Part shown: positions 46,481-56,173 of the stretch, piece by piece | Layout: each line of letters opens with the position of its first letter | How positions within the stretch are numbered: position 1 is the stretch's first letter | NCBI RefSeq assembly: GCF_026427715.1 | Contig: NZ_CP107558.1 | Span: 2,145,001 to 2,209,000 of the forward strand | Source of the DNA: Methylocystis sp. MJC1 | GTDB lineage: Bacteria; Pseudomonadota; Alphaproteobacteria; Rhizobiales; Beijerinckiaceae | Length of the DNA stretch: 64,000 nucleotides | Direction: 5' to 3' | Position numbers and translations under genes: made by a program | Notes under the pieces: model-generated | Told to the model about the DNA's origin: nothing | What the model saw: the letters and a program-made list of their open reading frames with translations, nothing else | The model's database searches: none

Positions 46481-48004
46481 ATGGCGAACGGCGTCGAGTC
46501 CGAATTAAAGTTCCTGTTTTCTCCTGAGGCGCTGCCTGCTGTAAGGACGGCGCTGCGCCGGGATGCAAAAGGCTCGGTAGAGCGAAAGCGGCTCGTTTCG
46601 CATTATTTCGACACCGCCGACGATTACCTTTGGCGTCGCGCAATCACGCTGCGCATACGCAACGACGGCGACGAGAGCACTCAGACAATCAAGCGAGAGA
46701 AACCGTCCGCGCTGGAGCGGGACGAGTTCGAAACCGAAACAAAAAGCAACGCGCCCGATTTAGCCGCTATTCAGGACGCCCCTCTGTCGCGCCTTTTCAA
46801 AAAGTCGAAGGTGCGGAACGGTCTTCGTTGCAACCTCAACGTCGAGGTCGAACGAGAGACGTCGACCGTAATGCTTGACCGAAGCGAGATCGAAACAGCG
46901 CTCGATATTGGCGAGATCGAGTCGAACGGCCACGCTCTGCATTTCAGCGAATTGGAGCTCGAGCTCAAAAGAGGGTCGCGCGACGCCTTATTCGAGCTGG
47001 CGAGCGCGCTATGCGCCGGCGCCCCGATCACGCTCAGCCTGGTCAGCAAAGCCGAGCGTGGTCATCTTTTAGCTGCCGGCGCCTGGGGCCGCGCATTCAA
47101 AGGCCATCTGCCCCAACTTAAGAAACGCATGAATTGCGCCGAGGCGTTCGAACTCGTCTGCCACGCCTGCCTGCACGATTTTCTTCTCAACCTTCAAGCT
47201 TTGAGGGGCGCCGACCGAGTCGAAGCCGTCCATCAGGGGCGTGTCGCTTTGCGGCGTTTGCGAGCGGCTCTTCAGCTCTTCAAGCCGATCGTGGAAGACC
47301 CCGATTATGAACGCCTCGACGACGAGCTGAAATGGATCGCGCATGTCTTTGGTGAGGCGCGAGATCTCGATGTCTTTCAGGAGAGCGCCTTTGAACCAGC
47401 GGCGCGCGGCGGCGCCTGCCCGGGCGCCCGCCAACTCGCGGATCTAACGGAAGCCAGGAGAAATGAGGCGCATGATGCGGCCAATGCCGCCGTGGACTCC
47501 GCCCGGCTGCGGCTGATTGTGGTTGATCTCGCCGCCTGGATCGAGAACGGAAGCTGGCGGCAGCCCGAGCGCATCGATTGGCGACAGCCGATCGGACGCT
47601 TTGCAAGCGACGCGTTGAGGAAGCGACTCCGCAAATTTGTCGAATCCGCGCGCAATCTGCCTGATCTTGATCCGGCCCAACAGCATAAGGTGCGGATTAA
47701 GTCGAAGAAGCTGCGCTACATGGCGGGCTTCTTCAAGAATGCGCCGCGGCTCGTGAGTGAGCGCAAGCCGCTCCGGCGGCTTTTGCAGCGTCTGGAGCAG
47801 ATGCAAAACTGCCTCGGCTTGCTGCATGACGAGCAAGCGAAGGTCGAGTTTCTGACGCAGGAAATTGGCAGGCTGCCGCCGGGCACCGATCCGATGGTTG
47901 CATATGCAGCCGGACGCATCGCGCAGCCGTCCGCCGGCGCGGACGAACGGCTGGCGCTTGCGGTCGACGCTTACCGGGACGTCGCGAGAATGAGGCCTTT
48001 CTAG
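46481..48004 (+). CDS. CYTH and CHAD domain protein, probable inorganic triphosphatase
   Basis: A 507-residue protein from ATG 46481. The CYTH domain occupies residues 1-200 and starts with the ExExK signature (VESELKF). VSHYFDTADDYLWRRAITLRIRNDG is the following tunnel strand set. The CHAD domain (about 215-505) is helical and rich in conserved His and Arg, for example VEAVHQGRVALRRLRAALQLFKP and KVRIKSKKLRYMAGFF. CYTH enzymes hydrolyse triphosphate, and CHAD domains bind polyphosphate. The frame extends upstream across non-conserved sequence to 46421. Confidence 0.9.
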   Translation: MANGVESELKFLFSPEALPAVRTALRRDAKGSVERKRLVSHYFDTADDYLWRRAITLRIRNDGDESTQTIKREKPSALERDEFETETKSNAPDLAAIQDAPLSRLFKKSKVRNGLRCNLNVEVERETSTVMLDRSEIETALDIGEIESNGHALHFSELELELKRGSRDALFELASALCAGAPITLSLVSKAERGHLLAAGAWGRAFKGHLPQLKKRMNCAEAFELVCHACLHDFLLNLQALRGADRVEAVHQGRVALRRLRAALQLFKPIVEDPDYERLDDELKWIAHVFGEARDLDVFQESAFEPAARGGACPGARQLADLTEARRNEAHDAANAAVDSARLRLIVVDLAAWIENGSWRQPERIDWRQPIGRFASDALRKRLRKFVESARNLPDLDPAQQHKVRIKSKKLRYMAGFFKNAPRLVSERKPLRRLLQRLEQMQNCLGLLHDEQAKVEFLTQEIGRLPPGTDPMVAYAAGRIAQPSAGADERLALAVDAYRDVARMRPF

Positions 48005-48155
48005 AGGCGCCGGAGCGACGCTCATCCCAAGCTTGAAGTTGCAGCCAAGCTCAACGGACTCCTGCCCCCCAGCGGCCCTAGATATTGTCGCGCCAGATCC
48101 TGCTGGATCAACAGCGGGGACATGCCTTGAAAGCGCTTGGACGGAAGGGTCATTA

Positions 48156-49364
48156 ATGGCTCCGATTCCGCGTTATCGCGCCTATGTCGGCCCCGCGGCG
48201 CTGTCCGCCGGGTTTCGTCCCTTTTTCCTTCTCGCGGCGCTTTGGGCTTTTTTCGTAGTTCCAGCGTCCGTCGTGTTCCTAACGGGCGCGGCGCCGTCGC
48301 CCTCGGCTTTTGCGCCAAATGTCTGGCATGTTCACGAGATCGCGTTCGGCTATGGCGGAGCGGTCGTCGCCGGATTCCTTTTTACCGCGATCCCCAATTG
48401 GACCGGACGGTTGCCGCTGCAGGGCCTGCCGCTGGCGGCGCTTGTGGCCATTTGGTTCTCGGGGAGGCTGGCGATTTTGTTTTCAGGCTTGATTGGCGCC
48501 GGCGTTGCGGCTGTCGTCGATCTCGCCTTCCCCGCTTTATTCACGATCATCGTCGCCCGGGAGATCGTCACCGGACGCAATTGGCGGAACCTGCCCATCG
48601 TTGGCGCGCTCACGCTGCTTCTATGCGGCAATGCGCTCACGCATTTGGAAATGCTCGGGGTCACATCCGTCGACCTGGCCGGCGGCAGGCTCGGCGTGGC
48701 GACATTGCTGATGCTGATCGGCCTTATCGGCGGGCGCATCGTTCCGAGCTTCACGCGCAACTGGCTGGTGAAGCAGGACCCGGCGGCGGCGGCGCCGGCG
48801 TCCTTCGGCCTCATCGACCGCATGGCGCTCGCAGCGATGGTTCTCGCTTTTTCCGCCTGGACGATCGCGCCGCAAGCACGGGTGACAGCTTGGCTCGCCT
48901 TGGCCGCGGGAATGGCTTTGGGAGGTCGGCTGTCCCGATGGCAGGGCGCCCAGTCCGTGAAGGAGCCGCTCTTGTGGGTTTTGCATCTTGGCTACGGCTG
49001 GCTATCGCTTGGGCTGTTGCTGCTTGGGGTAAACATTCTCGTCCCCCTCTTGCCACAGACCACCGCGCTGCACGCGCTTACGATCGGCGCCATCGGTACG
49101 ATGACGCTTGCCGTGATGACGCGCGCCTCGCTCGGCCATACCGGGCGCGCGCTTACCGCCGGCCCGCGGACCACGGCGATCTACGTCATGATCACGCTTG
49201 CGACGCTGCTGCGCCTTCTGGCGCCGTTGCTTGGGGCGTTCTATGTCGCAGGATTGTCGCTTGCGGCCGTCGCCTGGTGCGGCGCCTTCGGGAGCTTCGT
49301 TCTGTTCTATTTTCGACCGCTGACCCTGCCGCGAGTCGGCGCCGAGGGGGCTCGGCGAATTTAA
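48156..49364 (+). CDS. nnrS: NnrS-family membrane protein
   Basis: A 402-residue polytopic protein with about 12 helices. It begins PRYRAYVGPAALSAGFRPFF as NnrS proteins do and contains WHVHEIAFGYGGAVVAGFLFTAIPNWTGR and IGAIGTMTLAVMTRASLGHTGR, the conserved His-bearing helices thought to bind haem or copper. NnrS helps cells withstand nitric oxide and related iron-nitrosyl stress. ATG 48156 has AAGGG upstream. The frame continues upstream over unconserved sequence. I saw no clear Nnr or FNR box. Confidence 0.9.
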   Translation: MAPIPRYRAYVGPAALSAGFRPFFLLAALWAFFVVPASVVFLTGAAPSPSAFAPNVWHVHEIAFGYGGAVVAGFLFTAIPNWTGRLPLQGLPLAALVAIWFSGRLAILFSGLIGAGVAAVVDLAFPALFTIIVAREIVTGRNWRNLPIVGALTLLLCGNALTHLEMLGVTSVDLAGGRLGVATLLMLIGLIGGRIVPSFTRNWLVKQDPAAAAPASFGLIDRMALAAMVLAFSAWTIAPQARVTAWLALAAGMALGGRLSRWQGAQSVKEPLLWVLHLGYGWLSLGLLLLGVNILVPLLPQTTALHALTIGAIGTMTLAVMTRASLGHTGRALTAGPRTTAIYVMITLATLLRLLAPLLGAFYVAGLSLAAVAWCGAFGSFVLFYFRPLTLPRVGAEGARRI

Positions 49365-49500
49365 GCGGCGACGGCGTCCCGCCCAATTGCTGAGCGCCAA
49401 AGGTCGATTCTATGGGCTGCTCGGCCCCTCTCCGCCCGCGAGCCAGCGCTGCAAGGGAAAGATTCCGGCAGTTTAGCGCGCTTGCCGCTCGCTTGGGACT

Positions 49501-49701
49501 TCAGTTCAGCGTCACCCGCTTGTCCCGGCCGATAGAAGACGCCGACAGGCTTTTTTGGTCTTTTTCCGCCGCCTCGTCTGCATCGGCTATCGCCATTGCA
49601 ACCGCGTCATCGTCGGGCGCGTGATTGAGATCGGGGCTGTTGGGTTCGGCGAGGTAATCGAAACGAGCGATGTAAAGAAGTTCGAGCATCATTCCCTCCA
49701 T
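49501..49701 (-). CDS. Possible small acidic protein, unknown
   Basis: A frame of 66 residues, or 63 from the second or third Met, where GGAGGG lies just upstream. It begins with MLELLYIARFDYLAEPNS and then becomes strongly acidic (PDDDAVAMAIADADEAAEKD). Composition is protein-like rather than a GC shadow, but no family is recognised. It is convergent with nnrS. Confidence 0.35.
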   Translation of the reverse strand: MEGMMLELLYIARFDYLAEPNSPDLNHAPDDDAVAMAIADADEAAEKDQKSLSASSIGRDKRVTLN

Positions 49702-50268
49702 GCGGCGAGGGCCTGTTTCAAACCGAGAGATCGTGCGCTTCTAAGCTTTCAACGATATTAAGAGCCGCGCGCGGCGGGATCAATTGGGTCTAGGCAACGA
49801 GCCTATGGGCAACGCGGCGGCCTTCCCTATATAAAGCGCCGGGCCGTCGAGGCCCAATCCTTCGGCTGGCGGACCCGCGCCACAAGGCCCGCGCAATCTA
49901 ATAGCTGGCCGCGCAAAAGCGGTAGCGTAGCCGTGCGCAAGGCGCCAGATTGCGCTTGTCTCGCCCTTCTGCCCAGGGCGAGAAAAAGGCCCGGCGCACC
50001 CCTCGAAATGACTGCGCCGGGCCAAAACAGCCCTCGTCGCTTTTTTTCCAAAGCTTGCGGCGCGACTCTCGCGGGCGCGAGCGCCCGCTCGCCTGGCCAG
50101 CGAGGCTCTCCCTCCTCCGCTTCAACGCGTCTGACGGAACGACGCCGAGCCTCATCAATCCGTTGCCGTTCAGGAGCCAAAGAAGTAATCGGCAATTCAA
50201 ATTTGCCCCGGTCTTGAAACGACCGTACAGACAATTCAGTTTGGTCCGCTCAACTGCTGGAGCTCCAT
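49702..50268. other. 567-bp stretch without a supported gene
   Basis: Frames here are arginine-rich shadows. The one clear structure is the minus-strand terminator hairpin at 49981-50023, which has no annotated gene in front of it. Confidence 0.45.
49981..50023 (-). terminator. Orphan intrinsic terminator on the minus strand
   Basis: An 11-bp perfect stem (GGCCCGGCGCA 49988-49998 with TGCGCCGGGCC 50013-50023) and a 14-base loop. On the minus strand the stem is followed by TTTTTCTCG. No minus-strand gene lies upstream until beyond 50650, so it may end a small RNA starting within about 250 bp. Confidence 0.55.
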
Positions 50269-50646
50269 ATGGCGTTTCGCTTCGCGTTCATATCCCGACT
50301 GCTGCTCGGCGGCGCGCTGCTTCTGCCTAGCCCGTCGGTCTTCGGCCAGATCAGCATCAAGCCCGAGTCGCTCACCCATTACTCCTATTGTGTCAGCAAC
50401 GCGAAGGACCGCAGCAGCGTCTTCCTGCTGGACCGCGGCACGCTTTTTCGCTGCGTCGATGATACTGCAGTGTCATATTTCAATTACCTTGGCCGGCAAA
50501 AAGCACCCGAGAAACGCGTTGTCGAGGCGGAAGGCGTCTTCATCTACCGGATGATCGCCGGCGTCGGAAAATGCTGGAACAAGATCGAGGACGCCTACGG
50601 CAATCCGATGTCGGTATATGGCTGCGACATTTTCATCGAGCTCTGA
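50269..50646 (+). CDS. Small secreted protein of unknown function
   Basis: A 125-residue protein with a signal peptide (FAFISRLLLGGALLLPSPSVFG then QISIK). The mature part of about 98 residues has four cysteines (YCVSNAKD, FRCVDD, KCWNKIED, YGCDIF), enough for two disulfides. I recognise no family. It precedes the gspG-gspK unit by 84 bases in the same direction and might be a secreted substrate or merely a neighbour. Confidence 0.6.
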   Translation: MAFRFAFISRLLLGGALLLPSPSVFGQISIKPESLTHYSYCVSNAKDRSSVFLLDRGTLFRCVDDTAVSYFNYLGRQKAPEKRVVEAEGVFIYRMIAGVGKCWNKIEDAYGNPMSVYGCDIFIEL

Positions 50647-50730
50647 GCGTAACAGGCGGCTGACTCACGCGGATCTTCGCTGGCGCAAGAAGCCTGTTGG
50701 CAAGAAGCGCGAAAAAACGGGGAATGGAGA

Positions 50731-51210
50731 ATGCAAATGGGATTTGAACGATCGTCGAAAGCGCGGACGATGCGCCGCAATCGCTTCCTGCGCGTTCGCG
50801 GCCCTCGGGCTGGCTTCACGCTTGTCGAAATGCTCGTCGTGCTTGCCATCATCGGCTCGATCGTCGGTCTCGTCGGTCCGCGCGTGCTGAATTATCTGTC
50901 GGAATCGAAGGTGAAGACCGCGCAGATTCAGATGGAAAATCTCTCGAGCGCCCTCGATCTCTTCTACCTCGATGCGGGTCGCTACCCCTCGACAGAGGAA
51001 GGGTTGAACGCGCTGGTGCAGAGGCCTGCGAGCGTTTCCTCCTGGAGCGGCCCCTATCTGAAATCGGCGGGCGTTCCCAAAGATCCCTGGGGCCATGCTT
51101 ATCTCTACCGCTCGCCTGGCCAGGGCGGGCCTTACGACGTCGGCTCGCTGGGGCCGGAAGGTCGCGAAGGAAGCGCCGGAGCGCTTTCCCGCAGCGCTCA
51201 GTCGAAATGA
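50731..51210 (+). CDS. gspG: Type II secretion major pseudopilin GspG
   Basis: A 159-residue type IV pilin-like protein. The prepilin site is RAGFTLVEMLVVLAIIG, with cleavage after Gly28 and Glu at +5. The GspG core follows: LDLFYLDAGRYPSTEEGLNALV, GPYLKSAGVPKDPWGHAYLYRSPG and the final SLGPEGREG, in the calcium-loop region. The leader is long (28 residues); ATG 50737 is an alternative start. GspG builds the pseudopilus that pushes substrates through GspD. It overlaps gspK by 4 bases. Confidence 0.93.
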   Translation: MQMGFERSSKARTMRRNRFLRVRGPRAGFTLVEMLVVLAIIGSIVGLVGPRVLNYLSESKVKTAQIQMENLSSALDLFYLDAGRYPSTEEGLNALVQRPASVSSWSGPYLKSAGVPKDPWGHAYLYRSPGQGGPYDVGSLGPEGREGSAGALSRSAQSK

Positions 51211-52172
51211 CGCCAATTGGCAGGTCTGCTTCCGCGCGCCGCAAGAGGCGCGCGGGATTTGCCCTGCTCGCGGTCATTTGGGGCACGGGCCTGATTGCGA
51301 TGATGGTCGTCGCCTTCATGACGTCCGGGCGTCTGAGGCTGCAGACCGCGCATAATATCGCCGGCGCAACCGGGGCGAATTTCATTGCCGAAAGCGCCGT
51401 CAACCTCGCCACGCTGACCCTGCTCTCGAAACGTGGCGCGGCGGTCGCCGCGCCAAATGCCGAAACCGACGTCTATGACGGCGCGCCAAGCTTTTGCGTC
51501 CTCGATGGCGCGGCGGTCGCGCTGGCGGTCGAGGAAGAAGGCGGCAAAATCGACCTCAACGCCGCGACGCCGCAATTGCTTCAATTGGCGCTGGTCGGAG
51601 TCGGGCTGGAAGAACGCGCTGCGAGAGACGTCGCGAATTCAATCGTCTTGTTCCGCACAGCCCCAGCGCCTAATCAGATCGCCCTGACGCTTGCGTCCGA
51701 CAAGCCCATCGAACCCAAACAAGGTCTGTTCGAGACCGTCATGGAGCTCGATCAGGTGTCCGGCGTCGATGCTGTCTTGTTTCGCGCGTTGATCCCACTC
51801 GTGACAGTTCACACCCGAAGCCCGGGAATTGATCCGCATGTGAGCCCGCCCACGCTCTTCGCCGCGCTCAGCGGATATCCGGTCGAGCAGGTTAGATTGC
51901 TTGCGGCAACGCCCTATCCCAACCAGATCGACCGCAGAGATGCGCGCTTCCCGTCGAATTTCGTTCAGCCGGCGGACCACGGCGCCTATCTGATTCACGC
52001 CGAAGCGCTGCTCGCCTCGGGCCAGACCAGCGCCAAGGACGCGATCATCGATATGCGGCCGTCGAACGGCAAGCAGTTCGCACTCAAGGAAATGCGCCGC
52101 GGCCCTTCGAGATATGCGCAACGGCTTCGCGAGATGATCGCGACGAATGGAGCCGGCGTCCCCGACTGCTGA
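51207..52172 (+). CDS. gspK: Type II secretion minor pseudopilin GspK
   Basis: A 321-residue protein, much longer than the other pseudopilins, as expected for GspK. The prepilin motif RRAGFALLAVIWGTGLIAMM lacks Glu at +5, which is characteristic of the tip subunit GspK. The later EEGGKIDLNAATPQLLQLALVGVGL is the conserved NxN-type segment. With GspI and GspJ it caps the pseudopilus. It is coupled to gspG. Its stop abuts the stop of convergent gspD. Confidence 0.9.
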   Translation: MTPIGRSASARRKRRAGFALLAVIWGTGLIAMMVVAFMTSGRLRLQTAHNIAGATGANFIAESAVNLATLTLLSKRGAAVAAPNAETDVYDGAPSFCVLDGAAVALAVEEEGGKIDLNAATPQLLQLALVGVGLEERAARDVANSIVLFRTAPAPNQIALTLASDKPIEPKQGLFETVMELDQVSGVDAVLFRALIPLVTVHTRSPGIDPHVSPPTLFAALSGYPVEQVRLLAATPYPNQIDRRDARFPSNFVQPADHGAYLIHAEALLASGQTSAKDAIIDMRPSNGKQFALKEMRRGPSRYAQRLREMIATNGAGVPDC

Positions 52173-54578
52173 TCAGTGCATCTCGCGGTCGGCGCGCCAG
52201 GGGCTCTTCGACCAGGGATCCAGGAATGTGCGCCGCGCCGATTGCTCGATGTTATGCGGGCGCCCGATTGCGCGCGTCGAGATGTCGAGGAGTTTGCGCT
52301 TGTATTCCTCGGTGATCTCGCGGCCTTCGCTGAGCGAGCGCACGACATGCGGCGTGATCATGATCACGAGCTCGCTCTTGAGGATCGTATTGCCCTTGTC
52401 CTTGAACAGATTGCCGACCAGCGGCACGTCGCCTGCGACCGGAATCTGGGCGCTGCCATTGCCATTCTGATCTTTCACGAGCCCGCCGAGCATTAACGAC
52501 TCGCCGTCATTGACGACAACCTGCGTCTTCACGCGGCGCTGCTGAATGGTCGGCGTCGTGCTGCCAGCCGCCGTATTGGGGTCGACATTGGAGACCTCCT
52601 GTTCGAGCTCCAGCATCACGCGACCGCTCTCGCTGATATGCGGCGTGATCTTCAGAATGACGCCCGTATTGGTGTAGTTGACGGAGTTGAACGTATTGCC
52701 GATCGCCGAGACGCTGGTCAGCGTCTGGACAGGAATCTGATCGCCGACCTGCAGCATCGCCTCGCGGTTGTCGAGAACGGTCAAGGACGGCGTCGAGATG
52801 ATGTTAACGTCCGTGATCGTATTGAGCGCGTTGAAGGTCACCTGCTGATTAAGAGCGCGAAACGCATATGCGAAGCCGGGGAACACGGCTCCAACCGGCA
52901 CGCCGAGAAGATTTGTGCCGAGCTGACTGTTGGGAGCGGGCGCGTTTCCGGTTCCGCTGGAAAAGCCGAAAAGGTTGGAGTGCGTCTGCATGAACCAGCG
53001 AACGCCGAAACGCAGCGTGTCGTTGAGGCTGACCTCCGCGATCGTGGCTTCGAGGAAGACCTGGTTGGGCAGCACGTCGAGCGTTTCGATCACCTGCCGA
53101 ATACGACGATAGTCCTCCGGGGTCGCCATGACGATCAGGGCATTTTTGGCGTCGTCGACGCCGATCTTGTAGCGATCGTTGTCGAGACTGACCGCCGGCG
53201 TCGGCCCAGGCCCCGTGCCGTTCTGCGAGCCGCCCGGAACGCTGAAGCCGCTGATGCTGCTGGGATTGCCCACGCCGCCGCCCAAACCGCCGCCGCCCCC
53301 GAGGCCGCCGCTCATCCCGCCACCGCCCAGACCTCCGCTCGACGCCACGCCGCCGCCGCCCACGCCGGACGTCGGTCCCGACGCCGAGAGCGCGCCTAGC
53401 GGGCTCGTCGCCTGACCGCCGCCGAGACCGCCACCCAAGCCATTGCCCGAGGACAGCGACGACTGACCGAAACGCGGCGAGACGCTGGAATCGCCCTGTC
53501 CCTTGGCGCCGAAGATGGAAGTGAGAACCATCATCAGCTCTTTGGCCGGACGGTTCTGCACGCGATAGGTGAAAAACTGTTTCTCCGCATGCTCGGCGCG
53601 GGCGTCCAGCTTCTCGATCCAGGCGCGGGCGCGGGCGAGATATTGCGGCTGCGATGAAATGACGAGGATAGAGGAGAGCCGCTTGTTGCCGATAAAGCGA
53701 ATCATCCCGCCCATCGGCCCTTCCTTCTCGGAGCCGAAGACATTTTTGAGATCGTCGGCGAGCATATCGGCGTCGCCGCTGCGCACGGGCACCAATGCGA
53801 AGGACATGCCCTTCATCGTATCGATGTCGAACATGTTGATGGCGTCCTGCAGGGTCGCGATGTCCTGAGGCGCGCCGGAAAGCGTCAAAGTGTTGCGGGC
53901 GTCGTCGGCGCGGACAATGGCCCCGCGCGCCGCGATCGGCTCCAGCACGCGCTTCATCTCGGCGGCGGAAACGTAGCGCAGCTGCACAACCCGCGCGCCC
54001 TCGCCGAACTGGGCCGAATCGACCGGCGATGAATCGCTCGTGATCACTTCGCCCGAGATGGCGGCCTGCTCGCTCGGAACGATCTTGTAGATATTGCCGG
54101 CCTTGACCACCGAAGCGCCGGAGACGCGCAGCGCGGACTGGAACAGATCCAGCGCAGCGCCCTTGTGGACCGGATTGGCGGTATGGACCGTCACCTTGCC
54201 ATCGAGCTTCGGGTCGACGACGAAATCCGCGCCCAATATGTCGCCGACGACGATCTTGGCGGCCTGCGAGATTGGAAGATTGACCAGATTGAGGGTCACC
54301 CCGTCTTCGCCAACCGGATCGGACGAGCCTGAGCGCCCCCTGCTCGAGCCGATAAATCTGCCGGTGCCCGTGGCGACGAGCGCCCGCTCACTGGCGCTTC
54401 TGGGCCGCAGCAGCCCCTCCGAACGCCCGCCGCCACCACCGCTCCGGGCCGGACGGGAGATTGGCTCGACGTTCCATTCCGCGACCGGCGGCCCGCCGCC
54501 GGCCCCAGTCGTCGACTCGCACCCAGCGGCGCTTGCGACAGCCAAAGCCAGAAGAGACGCTTTAAATTCAACGCGCAA
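52173..54578 (-). CDS. gspD: Type II secretion outer-membrane secretin GspD
   Basis: An 801-residue secretin. A lipobox (AVASAAGCES, Cys near residue 20) suggests that it is a lipoprotein able to reach the outer membrane without a separate pilotin. N0-N3 domains run from about 95 to 365 (LVNLPISQAAKIVVGDILGADFVVD at the start). The secretin domain occupies the C-terminal third, with VQVGDQIPVQTLTS and VPLVGNLFKDKG. A glycine-rich insert at residues 370-450 splits the N3 region. It forms the exit channel and is a separate minus-strand unit. Confidence 0.94.
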   Translation of the reverse strand: MRVEFKASLLALAVASAAGCESTTGAGGGPPVAEWNVEPISRPARSGGGGGRSEGLLRPRSASERALVATGTGRFIGSSRGRSGSSDPVGEDGVTLNLVNLPISQAAKIVVGDILGADFVVDPKLDGKVTVHTANPVHKGAALDLFQSALRVSGASVVKAGNIYKIVPSEQAAISGEVITSDSSPVDSAQFGEGARVVQLRYVSAAEMKRVLEPIAARGAIVRADDARNTLTLSGAPQDIATLQDAINMFDIDTMKGMSFALVPVRSGDADMLADDLKNVFGSEKEGPMGGMIRFIGNKRLSSILVISSQPQYLARARAWIEKLDARAEHAEKQFFTYRVQNRPAKELMMVLTSIFGAKGQGDSSVSPRFGQSSLSSGNGLGGGLGGGQATSPLGALSASGPTSGVGGGGVASSGGLGGGGMSGGLGGGGGLGGGVGNPSSISGFSVPGGSQNGTGPGPTPAVSLDNDRYKIGVDDAKNALIVMATPEDYRRIRQVIETLDVLPNQVFLEATIAEVSLNDTLRFGVRWFMQTHSNLFGFSSGTGNAPAPNSQLGTNLLGVPVGAVFPGFAYAFRALNQQVTFNALNTITDVNIISTPSLTVLDNREAMLQVGDQIPVQTLTSVSAIGNTFNSVNYTNTGVILKITPHISESGRVMLELEQEVSNVDPNTAAGSTTPTIQQRRVKTQVVVNDGESLMLGGLVKDQNGNGSAQIPVAGDVPLVGNLFKDKGNTILKSELVIMITPHVVRSLSEGREITEEYKRKLLDISTRAIGRPHNIEQSARRTFLDPWSKSPWRADREMH

Positions 54579-54853
54579 ATCTCAAACCCGTCTTTTGACC
54601 GTCGCCCCGAGCTTAGTGCGGTGACGCTTACCACGTTTGCGCAAGCGTCGCCACGCGAACGCGGCGTCATTAGAGCCCTTAAACTGAACTATTATGAAAT
54701 GTTGGAACATGTTAGAGATCTTCCTGCCGGTGAAAACAGCTGAGCTTACCAAGGAGAGCCGCGAAGGCGGCAAGACCGGGGCGGCGCTCGCAATGCCTGT
54801 GGATTACCGCCCTTCCGTCTCCTTCAACAATTCTCACGGCCGGTGAGGCGCCA

Positions 54854-55507
54854 TTGAACCGCGCATTCCTTTCCCTCGTCGCCGGCCCGCCTTCACTGAC
54901 AACTTGTCGACGCCGCCGGCGGGCGCTTTTGCCGCTTGCGCGCGATATCTTTTTTTGGCGCGGCGACGGACGGGCCCTGGCCCCCGCGGCCTGGGCGGCC
55001 GCCTTCGCCCTCCTTGCGCTTCTGGGGCAATGGGCCGACGTGGGGTTCTTTCTGATCCCGAGCCTCTTGCTCCTGCCAGCCCTCGGCCTGATTGCACTTT
55101 ACGACGCTCGATACTTCGTCATCCCCGACGGGCCGGTTCTGTTTCTCGGGCTCTGCGGATTCGCGACTTTCCTCATAGGCGCGCCGCAGGAGGCGGCGTC
55201 CCGGCTCGCCGCCGGCGCCGTTGGTTACGCGGCCATGCGCCTCGTCGCCCTTGCTTATGAAACCCTTCGAGGCGCCCCCGGCGTTGGCGAGGGCGACGCC
55301 AAGCTCTATGCGCTCGCCGGGATCTGGCTCGGTTTCGCGGGCCTGCCGTCTTGTCTGATTTACGCTGTGCTGTCCGCCCTGATTTCGGCGGTCGTCGCGC
55401 TTCGGCAAGGAACGCTCGAAGACGCGCGCCAGCCTATTCCCTTCGGCCCGCATCTGGCGCTTGGCCTCTGGCTGGTCTGGGTCTTCGGGCCGCTGGAAGC
55501 CGGCTAG
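54854..55507 (+). CDS. gspO: Prepilin peptidase (A24 family, GspO/CpaA-like, peptidase domain only)
   Basis: A 217-residue membrane protein. The two catalytic aspartates are in LIALYDARYFVIPD and GVGEGDAKLYALAG, the latter being the GxGD motif of A24 peptidases. About six helices are present. The N-terminal methyltransferase domain and the tetracysteine site of classical GspO/PilD are missing, as in CpaA/TadV. It should cleave the GspG, H, I, J and K leaders encoded around it. The 275-bp gap to gspD contains nothing else recognisable. Confidence 0.85.
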   Translation: MNRAFLSLVAGPPSLTTCRRRRRALLPLARDIFFWRGDGRALAPAAWAAAFALLALLGQWADVGFFLIPSLLLLPALGLIALYDARYFVIPDGPVLFLGLCGFATFLIGAPQEAASRLAAGAVGYAAMRLVALAYETLRGAPGVGEGDAKLYALAGIWLGFAGLPSCLIYAVLSALISAVVALRQGTLEDARQPIPFGPHLALGLWLVWVFGPLEAG

Positions 55508-55519
55508 CCAAAACCGCCT

Positions 55520-56173
55520 TCACTGCTGGCGCAGCGCGACCGTCGCATCGACCGCCAGGACGCGCCCCATCCGATTCGCCGCAATCTTCACGGAAACGAG
55601 GATCGGCAGTCCTGTCTGGCTGTTCCAGACCTGGCTCCAGGCGGGCGGCGGCCCCTGCTGCGGCAAACCACCCATCGGCGCCTGCTGCTGCTTGCCGAAG
55701 AAGGAAAATTGCACATCGGCGAGATTGGTCAGGATCACCGTTTTTCTCATGTCGGCGCGCGCCGGCGTGATACCGTCCTTCGGGCGATAGGGCTTCGTCC
55801 AGACAGCCAGCGCCGGCCCCTCGGGGCCGAGGTCGACGCCGATTTCCGTCACGATCAGCCCGCCCCATTGCCCGCCGCCTTCGCTCAGGGCGATGAAGCG
55901 GCAAGCGTCCGGCCCGCCGCGAAAGGAGGCGGAGGCGCCAAGCGTCGTTTGCATCGCCGGTTCGCTCGCGACCAGATAGCTTTTGCCGATCAATCCGACC
56001 GTCGCTCTGAGCGCTGATTCTACTTCATCCAGCGCCTCGCTGGCGCGGCTCACTTCCCATGTTCGCCGCCCCATATGAATGCCGCCCAGGATCGAGCCGG
56101 TAATCAGCGAGAGGATGCTGATCGCCAGCAATAGTTCGAGAAGCGTGAAGCCGTCAGGCGCGCGTCGCTTCAT
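55520..56173 (-). CDS. gspJ: Type II secretion minor pseudopilin GspJ
   Basis: A 217-residue protein with the prepilin site PDGFTLLELLLAISILSLI (cleavage after Gly8, Glu at +5). The body is beta-rich as in GspJ, with RTWEVSRASEALDEVESALRATVG soon after the helix. It forms the tip complex with GspI and GspK. It overlaps gspI by 4 bases and is the last gene of the E-F-H-I-J operon. Confidence 0.85.
   Translation of the reverse strand: MKRRAPDGFTLLELLLAISILSLITGSILGGIHMGRRTWEVSRASEALDEVESALRATVGLIGKSYLVASEPAMQTTLGASASFRGGPDACRFIALSEGGGQWGGLIVTEIGVDLGPEGPALAVWTKPYRPKDGITPARADMRKTVILTNLADVQFSFFGKQQQAPMGGLPQQGPPPAWSQVWNSQTGLPILVSVKIAANRMGRVLAVDATVALRQQ

Noticed and set aside
48033..48155. FNR/Nnr box upstream of nnrS
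   Set aside because: An inverted GATCC-N4-GGATC is present, but it does not match TTGAT-N4-ATCAA.
49827..50234. Minus-strand 135-codon frame
   Set aside because: Arg/Ala-rich with no ribosome site, and it runs through the terminator hairpin.
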